Assembly: GCA_934464615.1 (NCBI GenBank)
Contig: CAKSKA010000006.1
Location: 1-64,000 of the forward strand
Origin: an uncultured Eubacteriales bacterium
Lineage (GTDB): Bacteria > Bacillota > Clostridia > Oscillospirales > Acutalibacteraceae
Reading direction: 5' to 3'
Length of the DNA: 64,000 nucleotides
The notes below the pieces were generated by a model that made no database searches, was not told where the DNA came from, and worked only from the letters and a program-made list of their open reading frames with translations. How positions within the stretch are numbered: the first letter of the stretch is position 1; every line of letters starts with the position of its first letter. The translations under genes and the position numbers were made by a program. Positions 47,930-56,419 of the stretch are shown one piece after another.

Positions 47930-48145
47930 TTAATGTAATCGAATAAATAATTGCCATATCAGGTAAAATAAATTCAGTAAAAACAATGCAATTATTGCAC
48001 ACAACAATAAAAATGCGGTGTTTATGCCGGTTATATCAAGCATAAACAAAATCATAAGTGTCATAATAGCGGCAATAAATAATGCAGTTATTACGGAGAA
48101 TTTAACAACAGTACAAGTAAGATTATTTCTTCTTTTATCATTCAT
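47930..48145 (-). CDS. Small two-helix membrane protein
   Basis: 71 residues: charged N-terminus MNDKRRNNLTCTVVKF, then two hydrophobic helices (SVITALFIAAIMTLMILFML and INTAFLLLCAIIALFLLNLF) separated by a short loop DITG, ending in LIWQLFIRLH. Family not recognised. Divergent from a 68-residue XRE regulator, with two palindromic operators between them, so it is probably the regulated target. GGAG about 10 nt before the ATG. Confidence 0.7.
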   Translation of the reverse strand: MNDKRRNNLTCTVVKFSVITALFIAAIMTLMILFMLDITGINTAFLLLCAIIALFLLNLFYLIWQLFIRLH

Positions 48146-48174
48146 ATGATTTTAACTCCATAGATAATGATATT

Positions 48175-48193
48175 ATGTAACAAATTGTCACAT
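48175..48193. promoter_or_regulatory. Operator 1 of the XRE module
   Basis: ATGTAAC-AAATT-GTCACAT: 7-bp arms with one mismatch, 5-bp centre. Confidence 0.75.
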
Positions 48194-48197
48194 AATT

Positions 48198-48218
48198 ATT
48201 GTAACAAATAGTTACAAT
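48198..48218. promoter_or_regulatory. Operator 2 of the XRE module
   Basis: ATTGTAAC-AAATA-GTTACAAT: perfect 8-bp arms, 5-bp centre; centre lies 24 bp from that of operator 1. Shared core TGTAAC-N5-GTYACA. Confidence 0.82.
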
Positions 48219-48261
48219 AAAGTCAAGAAATCAAATTTTTGTATCTTTTGGAGAAAACAGA

Positions 48262-48468
48262 ATGTTACTTGGACTTAAAAAACTACGCAAACAGCGGAAT
48301 TTAAATCAGCTTAAAGTGGCAATGGATTTAAATATAAGCAGGGAATCGTTATCGTATTACGAAAACGGCAAACGAAATCCCGATATACAACTTCTTAAAA
48401 ATATGTCCGATTATTTCAATGTTTCCATTGATTATATTATTAACGGAAAGGAATTTGAAAAGAAATAG
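48262..48468 (+). CDS. XRE-family (Cro/CI-type) transcriptional regulator
   Basis: 68 residues, a bare HTH_3 domain: LGLKKLRKQRNLNQLKVAMD, then LNISRESLSYYENGKRNPDI and DYFNVSIDYIINGK. No sensor domain. GGAG before the ATG. Divergent from the two-helix membrane protein gene; probably represses both through the paired TGTAAC-N5-GTYACA operators. The pair resembles small stand-alone regulator/membrane protein units of Clostridia. Confidence 0.92.
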   Translation: MLLGLKKLRKQRNLNQLKVAMDLNISRESLSYYENGKRNPDIQLLKNMSDYFNVSIDYIINGKEFEKK

Positions 48469-48471
48469 AAA

Positions 48472-48508
48472 AAGCCTGCTGCAAATTTTTGCGGCAGGCT
48501 TGCTTTTT
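48472..48508. terminator. Bidirectional terminator between XRE and GH39 genes
   Basis: Stem AAGCCTGCTGCAA (48472-48484) / TTGCGGCAGGCTT (48489-48501) with one G-U pair, then GCTTTTT. Confidence 0.9.
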
Positions 48509-48512
48509 AATA

Positions 48513-50042
48513 TCAGGTATTATCTGTGTTAAGCTGTGCTTCCATTTTTTTATTTTCAACAATATGTGCAACGTCCCGTGTGCGTTTATGAATTTCAAAA
48601 TAGCAAACTTCATTGCCTTTAAGCGTAAAGTCAATACTTGCAGGTGTGCCGGCAAAACACGGGAGAGAATACTCCATTTCCGAGCGTGCGCGCAGATAGT
48701 CCTCTTCAAATGCTGTCAAATTGGCCGGTTTACCCATTTCAAGCCATGCTTCGTAAGCACTGCCCTGTCCTTCACGGATAAGGGCCTTTTCCGCAATATA
48801 ATCTTCCGCATTGATGTTATCAAATGCCAAAGTGTCTGACCAATCGGGGCGGGATGTGATTTCGGGCGGTTGGCAGTTCCATAAAAGAACCCGTATAATA
48901 TCGTTTTCCTCGCATGCCAGCACGCCGCAGCCGAGAGGCGCATTGACGGGTGTAACAAATACTTTACCGCGCATCTTTTTCATCAGTTTAAAGGCGTTGT
49001 ATCCGGCTTTGGGGATTCCCTGCAAAGTAATAAGTCCGTATGTACCCGAAAAAGGCGTATGGCGCATTTGGGATTCTTCAAACACATCGCTGATCGTCCA
49101 ATAAGCAACGCCGTTTGACCACGCGCGCGTTTCCACCATATTGCGTACAATGCACGCGGCGGAAAACAGTTTGTCGACATGTATGTTATTTAAGAATGTA
49201 ATATTTTCGGCACAGTCGGTCGCTAGTGTGTTGAACTCCGTCCAGTAAATGTCAATATCCGGACGGGAAGAATTTTTAACAGTTTCCCACACTTTGCGTA
49301 CGCCGTCAATGTAGTACATACCGAGTTCCGACGGGGAATGTTCGCGGTCTTTGTAAACGCAATATTCGTCTTGCGGATAAAGATGTGTTGAAACAAAGTC
49401 AATCGGTATGTCTTTTTCGGTGCAATATTCAATAATATCGCCGATCCATTCTCCTACGGCGGTTGCCGGACCGCCTACCAGATAATTGGGATTTACCGCT
49501 TTAACCGCGCGCGCGGCATTTTCGTAAAGATTAAAATAATCCTGTTGCGTGCCGGTCCAAAAGCACTTTAAGTTAGGCTCGTTCCAGACTTCGAAGCGCC
49601 ATTGTTCCACTTCGGATTCGCCGTAACGCTCGGTAATATGCCGTGTGAACTCGTAAACCAGGTCGTACCACTCTTCCATTACTTTCGGCGGAGTTACGTT
49701 CATTGCATAGTAGAACATTTCCTGAGTTCCGGAAGCAAGCAGTGACGGCATAGGATTCAGTTCCACAAACGGTTTTAAGCCGACAGAGAGCAGAAAGTCG
49801 TAAATTTTGTCGACCTGATGCCAGTGATAACCGACAGTGCCGTCAGGACGGCGATATACAACGTCCATATCGTCATGAAAAAGTGCATGAAAACGGCAGA
49901 AACGAAATCCTATATCCTTTTGTGCCATACGCAGATGGTCGCGTATATCCTCACGCAAAAGGTCGTATGCCCTGCCGAGAGAAATACATTTTAAACACGG
50001 AAGATCCAACCGTTCTTCTGTCTTTTTATCAAGTTTAATCAT
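48513..50042 (-). CDS. Glycoside hydrolase family 39 (beta-xylosidase-type)
   Basis: 509 residues. Barrel start: MAQKDIGFRFCRFHALFHDDMDV, then VDKIYDFLLSVGLKPFVELNPMPS; acid/base Glu155 in FEVWNEPNLKCFW; DFVSTHLYP; nucleophile Glu269 in IYWTEFNTLA. A C-terminal beta domain carries FVTPVNAPLGCGVLACEEND. No signal peptide, so intracellular hydrolysis of xylo- or related oligosaccharides. ATG at 50042, AAGGAG upstream; a start at 50087 has no SD. Last gene of the gltX operon, an odd place for a glycosidase. Confidence 0.93.
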   Translation of the reverse strand: MIKLDKKTEERLDLPCLKCISLGRAYDLLREDIRDHLRMAQKDIGFRFCRFHALFHDDMDVVYRRPDGTVGYHWHQVDKIYDFLLSVGLKPFVELNPMPSLLASGTQEMFYYAMNVTPPKVMEEWYDLVYEFTRHITERYGESEVEQWRFEVWNEPNLKCFWTGTQQDYFNLYENAARAVKAVNPNYLVGGPATAVGEWIGDIIEYCTEKDIPIDFVSTHLYPQDEYCVYKDREHSPSELGMYYIDGVRKVWETVKNSSRPDIDIYWTEFNTLATDCAENITFLNNIHVDKLFSAACIVRNMVETRAWSNGVAYWTISDVFEESQMRHTPFSGTYGLITLQGIPKAGYNAFKLMKKMRGKVFVTPVNAPLGCGVLACEENDIIRVLLWNCQPPEITSRPDWSDTLAFDNINAEDYIAEKALIREGQGSAYEAWLEMGKPANLTAFEEDYLRARSEMEYSLPCFAGTPASIDFTLKGNEVCYFEIHKRTRDVAHIVENKKMEAQLNTDNT

Positions 50043-50061
50043 AACAGAACTCCTTATAGAA

Positions 50062-50988
50062 CTAAATCGTCTGTGCCAATACCACAAACAGCGGCATTGT
50101 TATTATGGATAAAAGCGTTGTTACCGTAACAACCTTTACGGATAACTGTGCGTCAAGCCCCGATTTGTGTGCAAACATTGTGGAAATTGCCGCCGTGGGC
50201 GCGCATGCTGCTATAGTGCAGGCAACAAGCGGAATACCTGTGACACCGCAAACCTTCATAAACAAAAGCAAAAGTGCGGGAGCTGCCAACAGCCTTAAAA
50301 TTACAGGCAAATAAATACGTTTATCGGTAAAGGATTTTAAAATACCGGCATTGTACAGGTGGTATCCTATTATTACCATGGGCAGCGGCGTATTCATATT
50401 ACCGAGATGCGTTACCGCGCCGCTTAATACGGTCGGCAGTTTAAGACCGGTAAGATACAGGATTAAGGATAAAATTACGCTTATAATTACGGGATTTGTA
50501 ATTATTTTTTTAGGTGACACCGATTTTTTATCACCGCTGCAAAGCCAAATTCCGTAACTCCATATAAACAGATAAAACACAGCCACAAACATTGAGCCGT
50601 AAAAAACGCCTATATCGCCCAGCAATGCTTTCTGCAACGGAAACGACATATAACCGCAATTTGAAAAAACGGCGGCAAAGCGTAAAATACGGTTTGCGTT
50701 TTTATCCTTAGTGCGTATAAAAAGGGTTGCCAGCAGTATTGCAATTAAATGCGCAATTACCGTAAAAAGACATACCCAAAGCAAATTTACGGTTTTCTCC
50801 GCCGTGCGCGATTCATTCATAAAAGCCTGCAAAACGGCAGCCGGTGTTACAACATAAAGTACAAAATCCGTAATTCCTTTTATAGCTTTTTCTTTAAGTA
50901 TTTCGGTTTTGCCGCATAAATATCCGACTGCTATAAGTATAAACAAAATACCGACTTGTCCGGCAACCGTTAAAAGATTTTCAATCAT
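50062..50988 (-). CDS. AEC-family (auxin efflux carrier) transporter
   Basis: 308 residues with about ten hydrophobic segments in two halves: LLTVAGQVGILFILIAVGYLCGK, GYMSFPLQKALLGDIGVFYGSMFV, and the second repeat with NMNTPLPMVIIGYHLYN and ACTIAACAPTAAISTMFAHK. AEC proteins move organic acids or amino acids (malate, malonate in studied members). Start ATG at 50988 with AGGGG (about 8 nt upstream); its start overlaps the end of the Nif3 gene by 8 nt. Confidence 0.92.
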   Translation of the reverse strand: MIENLLTVAGQVGILFILIAVGYLCGKTEILKEKAIKGITDFVLYVVTPAAVLQAFMNESRTAEKTVNLLWVCLFTVIAHLIAILLATLFIRTKDKNANRILRFAAVFSNCGYMSFPLQKALLGDIGVFYGSMFVAVFYLFIWSYGIWLCSGDKKSVSPKKIITNPVIISVILSLILYLTGLKLPTVLSGAVTHLGNMNTPLPMVIIGYHLYNAGILKSFTDKRIYLPVILRLLAAPALLLLFMKVCGVTGIPLVACTIAACAPTAAISTMFAHKSGLDAQLSVKVVTVTTLLSIITMPLFVVLAQTI

Positions 50989-51751
50989 TAACATAACCCC
51001 TGAAACATTTTACAGCCGAATGGTGATCGGTTATAAAATTTATATTCGGAAAATTTTCTTTAAGCATTGCGGCAAGCGGTTCTATTACCGTATCCTCTGT
51101 GGCAAAATGTCCGCAATCCACAGCGGTAATGCCGAGATTTTCTGCAAGAATATACTGGTGGTGTTTTATTTCGCCCGTAAGCAATGCATCGCAGCCGTTT
51201 GCGGCCGCATCGGTTATGTAGTCGCCGCCGGCACCGCCGCAGACGGCAACTTTGCGGATTTTACCGCTGCCTTCGCAAAATCTCGGTGAAAATCCCAACA
51301 GTTCTCCCGCATATACGGCAAATTGCTTCGGCGTCATTTCATCCCCGACAAAACCCACGCGTATAGGAAAGGAATCGGAGCATACGAGGGGAGATACATC
51401 CTTTAATCCGAGCGCTGCACAAAGGCAGTCGTTAACACCGCCTTTTGCCGCATCAAGATTTGTGTGCACGCTTATAACATTTATACCGTTTTTTAAAAGA
51501 AGGGCATAAATGCTGTCGGACGGTATGCTTTTAAGTCCCGAAAAAATTACGGGATGATGGGTGATTATAAGCTGTGCACCGTTGTTTATCGCTTTTTCCG
51601 CTGCGCTTTTTGTGCAATCAAGTGCCACAACCGCACTTGTAACATTGTCGTTTTTGCTGCCTATAAGCAACCCTGCGTTGTCAAAGCCAAGCGCGGTGTC
51701 AAACGGGCAGAATTCATTTAAAAATGAATATATATCGTTTACTGTAGTCAT
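50981..51751 (-). CDS. Nif3-like dinuclear metal centre protein (YqfO)
   Basis: 256 residues. Motifs of the Nif3/GTP cyclohydrolase-1 type 2 family: CPFDTALGFDNAGLLIG, metal His pair in LIITHHPVIFSG, VISVHTNLDAAKGGVNDCL, ALLTGEIKHHQYILA and AVDCGHFATE. The protein forms toroidal hexamers; function unclear. ATG follows the glnS stop by 2 nt. In many Firmicutes it lies next to the trmK/rpoD region; here it is in the gltX-glnS operon. Confidence 0.95.
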   Translation of the reverse strand: MTTVNDIYSFLNEFCPFDTALGFDNAGLLIGSKNDNVTSAVVALDCTKSAAEKAINNGAQLIITHHPVIFSGLKSIPSDSIYALLLKNGINVISVHTNLDAAKGGVNDCLCAALGLKDVSPLVCSDSFPIRVGFVGDEMTPKQFAVYAGELLGFSPRFCEGSGKIRKVAVCGGAGGDYITDAAANGCDALLTGEIKHHQYILAENLGITAVDCGHFATEDTVIEPLAAMLKENFPNINFITDHHSAVKCFRGYVND

Positions 51752-51753
51752 AA

Positions 51754-53451
51754 TTACGCCTTTTTAACAAACGAATCTTTTAAAGCGACCGTGCGGTTGA
51801 AAACCAAATTGTCTTTATCGGAGTCTTTATCAAGGCAGAAATAACCTTGACGCATAAACTGGAATTTATCGCCTGCCTTTGCGTTTTTCAAGTCTGCGTC
51901 TACCTTGCAGTTTTCAAGAACGGTAAGGGATTCGGGATTTAAGTTGTCAGCAAAAGATGACACGCCTTCCTCGTCCGAAGGATTTTCCACATTGAAAAGC
52001 CTGTCATAAAGGCGGACGGTGGCATTGGCACAGTGCGACGCGCTTACCCAGTGGAGAGTACCTTTAACTTTTCTGCCGTCGGGTGTTTCACCACCGAATG
52101 ACTGCGGATCGTATGTTACATGTACCACCGTTATATTACCGCACGAATCGGTTTCGTGGGAAGCGTACTTAACGTAGTAAGCGCCTTTAAGACGTACTTC
52201 TTTTTCGGGACATAAACGGAAGTATTTTGAAGGCGGTTCAAGCATAAAGTCGTCCTGCTCTATAAACAGTTCTTTTGAAAATGTAACCGTCTTTTTGCCG
52301 AGTTCTGGTTTGTTCGGATTTATATCCACACTTATTTCCTCGGTTTTGTTTTCGGGGTAGTTATCAACAATTACTTTAAGCGGACGCAATACCGCCATTG
52401 CGCGATCCGCGTTTGTGTTAAGGTAATCCCTTACACAGGATTCAAGCAGGGCGTAGTCTATTACGCTGTATGCTTTTGATACGCCTATTTTGCTTACAAA
52501 ATCCCTTAAAGCCTGCGCCGGATATCCCCTGCGGCGCATACCGCAAAGTGTTGCCATGCGCGGATCGTCCCAACCTGAAACAAGCCCGTCGTTTACAAGT
52601 TTAAGACATTTCCGCTTACTTGTAAGCGTGTAATTTACATTCATACGTGCAAATTCTATTTGTCTGGGCGGATTCGGAATATCAAGCGCCCTTAAAAACC
52701 AATCGTACAGCGGACGGTGGTTTTCAAATTCAAGCGAACACAGCGAATGTGTTACGCCTTCCCGCGCGTCGGACAGCGGATGTGCAAAATCGTACATGGG
52801 ATAAACGCACCATTTGTCGCCTGTTCGGTGGTGGGTGGCTTTCATTATGCGGTAAATTATAGGATCACGCATATTAAGGTTTGCCGACGCCATATCTATT
52901 TTTGCGCGCAGTACCATACTTCCGGCGTCAAATTCTCCGGCAGTCATTCTGCGGAATAAATCTTTTGTTTCTTCGGTAGGTCTGTTGCGGTACGGACTTT
53001 CGGTACCGGGCTCGGTAAGCGTTCCGCGCATTTCCCTTATTTTGTCGGGCGAGGACTCGTCAATGTAGGCAAGTCCTTTGTCAATAAGTTTAAGCGCACA
53101 TTCGTAAATGTAGTCAAAATAATCCGACGCAAAATACACATTGTCCCACTTAAATCCAAGCCACTCAATATCTTCCTTAATGGCGTCTACATATTCAACG
53201 TCTTCTTTTGTGGGGTTGGTGTCGTCAAGACGCAGATTACACTTTCCGCCGTATTTCTGTGCGGTGCCGAAATCTATACATATTGCTTTTGCATGGCCTA
53301 TGTGAAGGTAGCCGTTAGGCTCGGGCGGAAAGCGCGTCTGTACATGGTCGTAAACGCCTTCGGCCAAATCTTCGTCAATAAAATCGTATATAAAATTGGA
53401 CGGTGCGGCAGGGGTAGCGTCCGCCGCGGCTTCCTTTTTAAATTCTTCCAT
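51754..53451 (-). CDS. glnS: Glutaminyl-tRNA synthetase
   Basis: 565 residues, class I aaRS. HIGH motif in PPEPNGYLHIGHAKAICIDF, GGKCNLRLDDTNPTKEDVEYV, KATHHRTGDKWCVYPMYDFAHPLSDA, KMSKS-equivalent NYTLTSKRKCLKLV, and the two C-terminal beta-barrels. SD GGAG inside the 3' end of gltX, ATG 2 nt after its stop. Its presence means that Gln-tRNA can be made directly; no gatCAB genes are in this window. Confidence 0.96.
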   Translation of the reverse strand: MEEFKKEAAADATPAAPSNFIYDFIDEDLAEGVYDHVQTRFPPEPNGYLHIGHAKAICIDFGTAQKYGGKCNLRLDDTNPTKEDVEYVDAIKEDIEWLGFKWDNVYFASDYFDYIYECALKLIDKGLAYIDESSPDKIREMRGTLTEPGTESPYRNRPTEETKDLFRRMTAGEFDAGSMVLRAKIDMASANLNMRDPIIYRIMKATHHRTGDKWCVYPMYDFAHPLSDAREGVTHSLCSLEFENHRPLYDWFLRALDIPNPPRQIEFARMNVNYTLTSKRKCLKLVNDGLVSGWDDPRMATLCGMRRRGYPAQALRDFVSKIGVSKAYSVIDYALLESCVRDYLNTNADRAMAVLRPLKVIVDNYPENKTEEISVDINPNKPELGKKTVTFSKELFIEQDDFMLEPPSKYFRLCPEKEVRLKGAYYVKYASHETDSCGNITVVHVTYDPQSFGGETPDGRKVKGTLHWVSASHCANATVRLYDRLFNVENPSDEEGVSSFADNLNPESLTVLENCKVDADLKNAKAGDKFQFMRQGYFCLDKDSDKDNLVFNRTVALKDSFVKKA

Positions 53452-53453
53452 AT

Positions 53454-55115
53454 TTATTCTCCTAAACTTTCAATGGTTTCGTTTATTCTCTGTATGCATT
53501 TTTCTTTTCCAAGCACTTTCATAATGCTGCAAAGGTCGGGCGTGTTGCGTCTGCCGGTAACGGCAATGCGCAGTACGGTGCTTAAATCTCCCGAATGACC
53601 TTTATACTTTTCGGGCTCGGCTTTATATTCTTTGGTCTGTGCGGCAAATCCGAGCGCCGGAGCTATTTCTTTTATTCTTTCAAACCATTGTTGTCGGTCG
53701 TCTGCCTGATTGTAAACCGCCGAATACATTTTAAGGAATGCGGCGGCGTCCGCTTTGCTTATGCTTTCCGGCATAGCCTCACGCGTATCGAACAATTCGT
53801 CGAAAAAGTAAGAGTAATAAGGCTTTGCCTCGTTCCATTTTGCAAGGTCCTTCCTAGGTTTTTGGGCGTCGTCACGGTCAACGGCAAGCATTGCCTTTGA
53901 AAAATCTTCGTCGCGCGTTAACAATTTGTAAAATTCGGTATCAAATTCCTTTGCCCATGCGGTAAGTTTTTCATAAACTTCACCGGATTTAAAGCGGGAA
54001 ATGACATTTTTGCTTACGTCGAGTAATTTGTTTTCGTCAAACAGCGCGCCCGACACGCTCATCTTTTTAAGATTGAACTTAAACTTTTTGTAGGATTCGT
54101 TGGGGTTTGCTCTGCGCCAATCTTCAAAATCGGATGCGGCTACCGTCATTAAATACTCTATAACGCTCTCGCTTTCGTAGCCTTGCTCGGCAAAAAAGCG
54201 TACCGCCGCTTCGGGATCTTTTCTTTTTGATATTTTGCGCTTTGCGCCGCCGTCCAGTTTCATTATCGGTGCCACGTGGGCATATTTCGGTGCACGGAAA
54301 CCGAGTAACCTGAACAACTGCAGGTGTTTCGGTACCGAGGAAATCCATTCGTCGCCGCGTATTACATGGGTTGTGTGCATAAGGTGGTCGTCTATAGCGT
54401 GTGCAAAATGGTAAGTCGGTATTCCGTCGGATTTAAGCAAAACAAAATCTTCGTCGTTTTCCGGCATTTCTATTTTACCCTTTATGCCGTCCTCAAACAC
54501 TATGCGGCGGCTTTCATCGCCGTCGGAACGCAGGCGGATTACAAACGGCATACCTTTTTTAATAAGCGCTTCGGCTTCGTCAGCGGTTATGTCGCGGTGC
54601 TTTGCATATTTGCCGTGGTAGCCCGTGCGTATATTGTCCTTTTCCTGCTGTTCGCGAATTTCGTTTAATTCCTCCGCAGTGCAAAAACAAGGGTAAGCAT
54701 AACCCTTTTTAATAAGGTCTTTAACGTAAGTTTGATAAATCTCCGCGCGGCGGCTTTGCTGATAAGGTCCGTATTCGCCTTTTTCCTGTGTGCCGCTTAT
54801 AAAACCTTCGTCAATATTTATGCCGAAACGGTTAAGGCCGTCTATAATATCCTCAATACCGCCTGTAATTTCGCGCTTTTTATCGGTGTCCTCAATCCTT
54901 GTATAAAATATTCCGCCGGTTGATGTTGCGGTAATACGGTTTACAAGAGCCGCAAAAAGCGTACCCAAATGCAAATATCCCGTGGGCGACGGCGCAACAC
55001 GCGTCACGCGCGCACCTTCGGGTAAATTCCTCTGCGGATATAAATTCTCATAATAATCCGGTGTTTTGTCAATCTGCGGCAGCAAAAGTTCCGCCATTCT
55101 TTCGTTTTCGCTCAA
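53454..55115 (-). CDS. gltX: Glutamyl-tRNA synthetase
   Basis: 553 residues. HIGH-type motif in RVAPSPTGYLHLGTLFAALVN, YTRIEDTDKKREITGG, HVIRGDEWISSVPKHLQLF, KMSKS-type KRKISKRKDPEAA. N-terminal extension MSENERMAELLLPQIDKTPDYYENLYPQRNLPEGA is typical of the Clostridia-type GltX that is paired with GlnS. Start TTG at 55115 with GGGGTGG (5 nt spacing); ATG 55097 has no SD. A clear sigma-A promoter is at 55175-55147. First gene of gltX-glnS-nif3-AEC-GH39. Confidence 0.95.
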   Translation of the reverse strand: MSENERMAELLLPQIDKTPDYYENLYPQRNLPEGARVTRVAPSPTGYLHLGTLFAALVNRITATSTGGIFYTRIEDTDKKREITGGIEDIIDGLNRFGINIDEGFISGTQEKGEYGPYQQSRRAEIYQTYVKDLIKKGYAYPCFCTAEELNEIREQQEKDNIRTGYHGKYAKHRDITADEAEALIKKGMPFVIRLRSDGDESRRIVFEDGIKGKIEMPENDEDFVLLKSDGIPTYHFAHAIDDHLMHTTHVIRGDEWISSVPKHLQLFRLLGFRAPKYAHVAPIMKLDGGAKRKISKRKDPEAAVRFFAEQGYESESVIEYLMTVAASDFEDWRRANPNESYKKFKFNLKKMSVSGALFDENKLLDVSKNVISRFKSGEVYEKLTAWAKEFDTEFYKLLTRDEDFSKAMLAVDRDDAQKPRKDLAKWNEAKPYYSYFFDELFDTREAMPESISKADAAAFLKMYSAVYNQADDRQQWFERIKEIAPALGFAAQTKEYKAEPEKYKGHSGDLSTVLRIAVTGRRNTPDLCSIMKVLGKEKCIQRINETIESLGE

Positions 55116-55146
55116 GTATTCCACCCCATACAATATAATTAACAAA

Positions 55147-55175
55147 ATTATAACACTAAAAGGATATTTTTACAA
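55147..55175 (-). promoter_or_regulatory. Promoter of the gltX operon
   Basis: Minus strand TTGTAA (55175-55170), 17-bp spacer, TATAAT (55152-55147). Its -35 is nested in the T run of the nrdR terminator. Confidence 0.8.
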
Positions 55176-55205
55176 GAAAAAAACGCACCGTTTTACCGAT
55201 GCGTT
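55174..55205 (-). terminator. Terminator of nrdR
   Basis: Minus strand AACGCATCG / CGGTGCGTT (plus 55205-55197 and 55190-55182, one G-U pair), 6-nt loop, then seven T. Confidence 0.88.
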
Positions 55206-55212
55206 CAGTGAT

Positions 55213-55665
55213 TTATTTATTAAGCAACTTTGTCAACTCGTCCATAAATGACGAAACGTCTTTAAATTGGCGATAAACAGAGGCAAACCTGATATACGCG
55301 ACCTCGTCGATATCCTTAAGTTTTTCCATTACAAGTTCGCCTATTTTATCGCTTGTAACCTCGCGGTCAAGCGAATTTTGTATATTGCTTTCAATTTCAT
55401 CTATCATATTTTCAAGGGTAGAAAGCGAAATCGGTCTTTTCTCGCATGCGTGCAAAATACCGTTTAACAGTTTATCCCTGTTAAATGCCTCGCGGGAACG
55501 GTCCTTTTTAATTACTATTATCGGCAGACTTTCAATAACCTCATAAGTTGTAAAACGCTTGCCGCATTTAAGACATTCACGCCTGCGGCGTATACGCTCG
55601 CCTTCATCTGTAGGTCTTGAGTCGATTACTTTGCTTTCTTCATCTCCGCAGAACGGACATTTCAT
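55213..55665 (-). CDS. nrdR: Transcriptional repressor NrdR
   Basis: 150 residues; ATP/dATP-sensing repressor of ribonucleotide reductase genes. N-terminal zinc ribbon MKCPFCGDEESKVIDSRPTDEGERIRRRRECLKCGKRFTTYE, followed by an ATP cone (VIKKDRSREAFNRDKLLNGI). ATG at 55665; a longer frame start lies in the promoter. The NrdR-box-like sites upstream of nrdD at 721 and 863 are the likely targets in this window. Confidence 0.97.
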   Translation of the reverse strand: MKCPFCGDEESKVIDSRPTDEGERIRRRRECLKCGKRFTTYEVIESLPIIVIKKDRSREAFNRDKLLNGILHACEKRPISLSTLENMIDEIESNIQNSLDREVTSDKIGELVMEKLKDIDEVAYIRFASVYRQFKDVSSFMDELTKLLNK

Positions 55666-55697
55666 TTTAATTACCCCACAAAAACATATTTTATTAA

Positions 55698-55726
55698 ATA
55701 TTAGCATAAAATTATTGTTTTTGCAA
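55698..55726 (-). promoter_or_regulatory. Promoter of nrdR
   Basis: Minus strand TTGCAA (55726-55721), 17-bp spacer, TAATAT (55703-55698). Confidence 0.7.
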
Positions 55727-55739
55727 GGAAAAATTAATG

Positions 55740-55768
55740 TTGCAATAAGCCGTACGGACTGATAAAAT
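55740..55768 (+). promoter_or_regulatory. Promoter of the cyclophilin-feoB unit
   Basis: TTGCAA (55740-55745), 17-bp spacer, TAAAAT (55763-55768). A Fur box is not evident. Confidence 0.75.
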
Positions 55769-55800
55769 AAAATAAAAACAGATAAAAAGGGGAAATAATT

Positions 55801-56400
55801 ATGTCAATCCAAACAAATCCTGCCGAAAAGGGCGATATTTTGGCTGTAATGCATACAAATTCGGGTGATATTACAATTAAACTTTTACCGCAGTACGCAC
55901 CCAAAGCGGTCGAAAATTTTGTAACACACGCAAAAAACGGCTACTACAACGGTATAATTTTTCACAGGGTTATAAACGGATTTATGATACAGGGCGGCGA
56001 TCCTACGGGCACCGGTATGGGCGGAGAATCCGTTTACGGCGGTTCGTTTAAGGACGAATTCAGCATCGATGCAAGAAATTACCGCGGAGCGCTTTGTATG
56101 GCAAACGCAGGTCCGAACACAAACGGCAGTCAGTTTTTTATTGTACAGTCTAAAAGTGTGCCGGCACAGCTTACCGCACAAATGAAACAAATCGGCGAGG
56201 AAGGCGGATTTCCCGCGGATGTAATTGAAAATTACGAAAAGCTCGGCGGTACGCCGTGGCTTGATTTCAAGCACACCGTTTTCGGTCAGGTAACCGAGGG
56301 TATGGATACCGTGGATAAAATTGCCGAGACTCCCGTGGATTCTTCGGATAAACCGATAGACAGTGTTATTATTGACAGTATCGAAATAATAGAACTTTAA
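55801..56400 (+). CDS. Cyclophilin-type peptidyl-prolyl cis-trans isomerase
   Basis: 199 residues. Cyclophilin core: MHTNSGDITIKLLPQYAPKAVENFV, YNGIIFHRVINGFMIQGGDPTGTGMGGES, LCMANAGPNTNGSQFFI, and KHTVFGQVTEGMDTVDKI; active-site Arg in FHRVI and Phe-Met in GFMIQGGD. No signal peptide, so cytoplasmic. A ~40-residue insert (VPAQLTAQMKQIGEEGGFP...) is common in clostridial forms. SD AAAGGGG. Followed by feoB after 19 nt. Confidence 0.95.
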   Translation: MSIQTNPAEKGDILAVMHTNSGDITIKLLPQYAPKAVENFVTHAKNGYYNGIIFHRVINGFMIQGGDPTGTGMGGESVYGGSFKDEFSIDARNYRGALCMANAGPNTNGSQFFIVQSKSVPAQLTAQMKQIGEEGGFPADVIENYEKLGGTPWLDFKHTVFGQVTEGMDTVDKIAETPVDSSDKPIDSVIIDSIEIIEL

Positions 56401-56419
56401 TTGTGAATAAGGTGTAACA

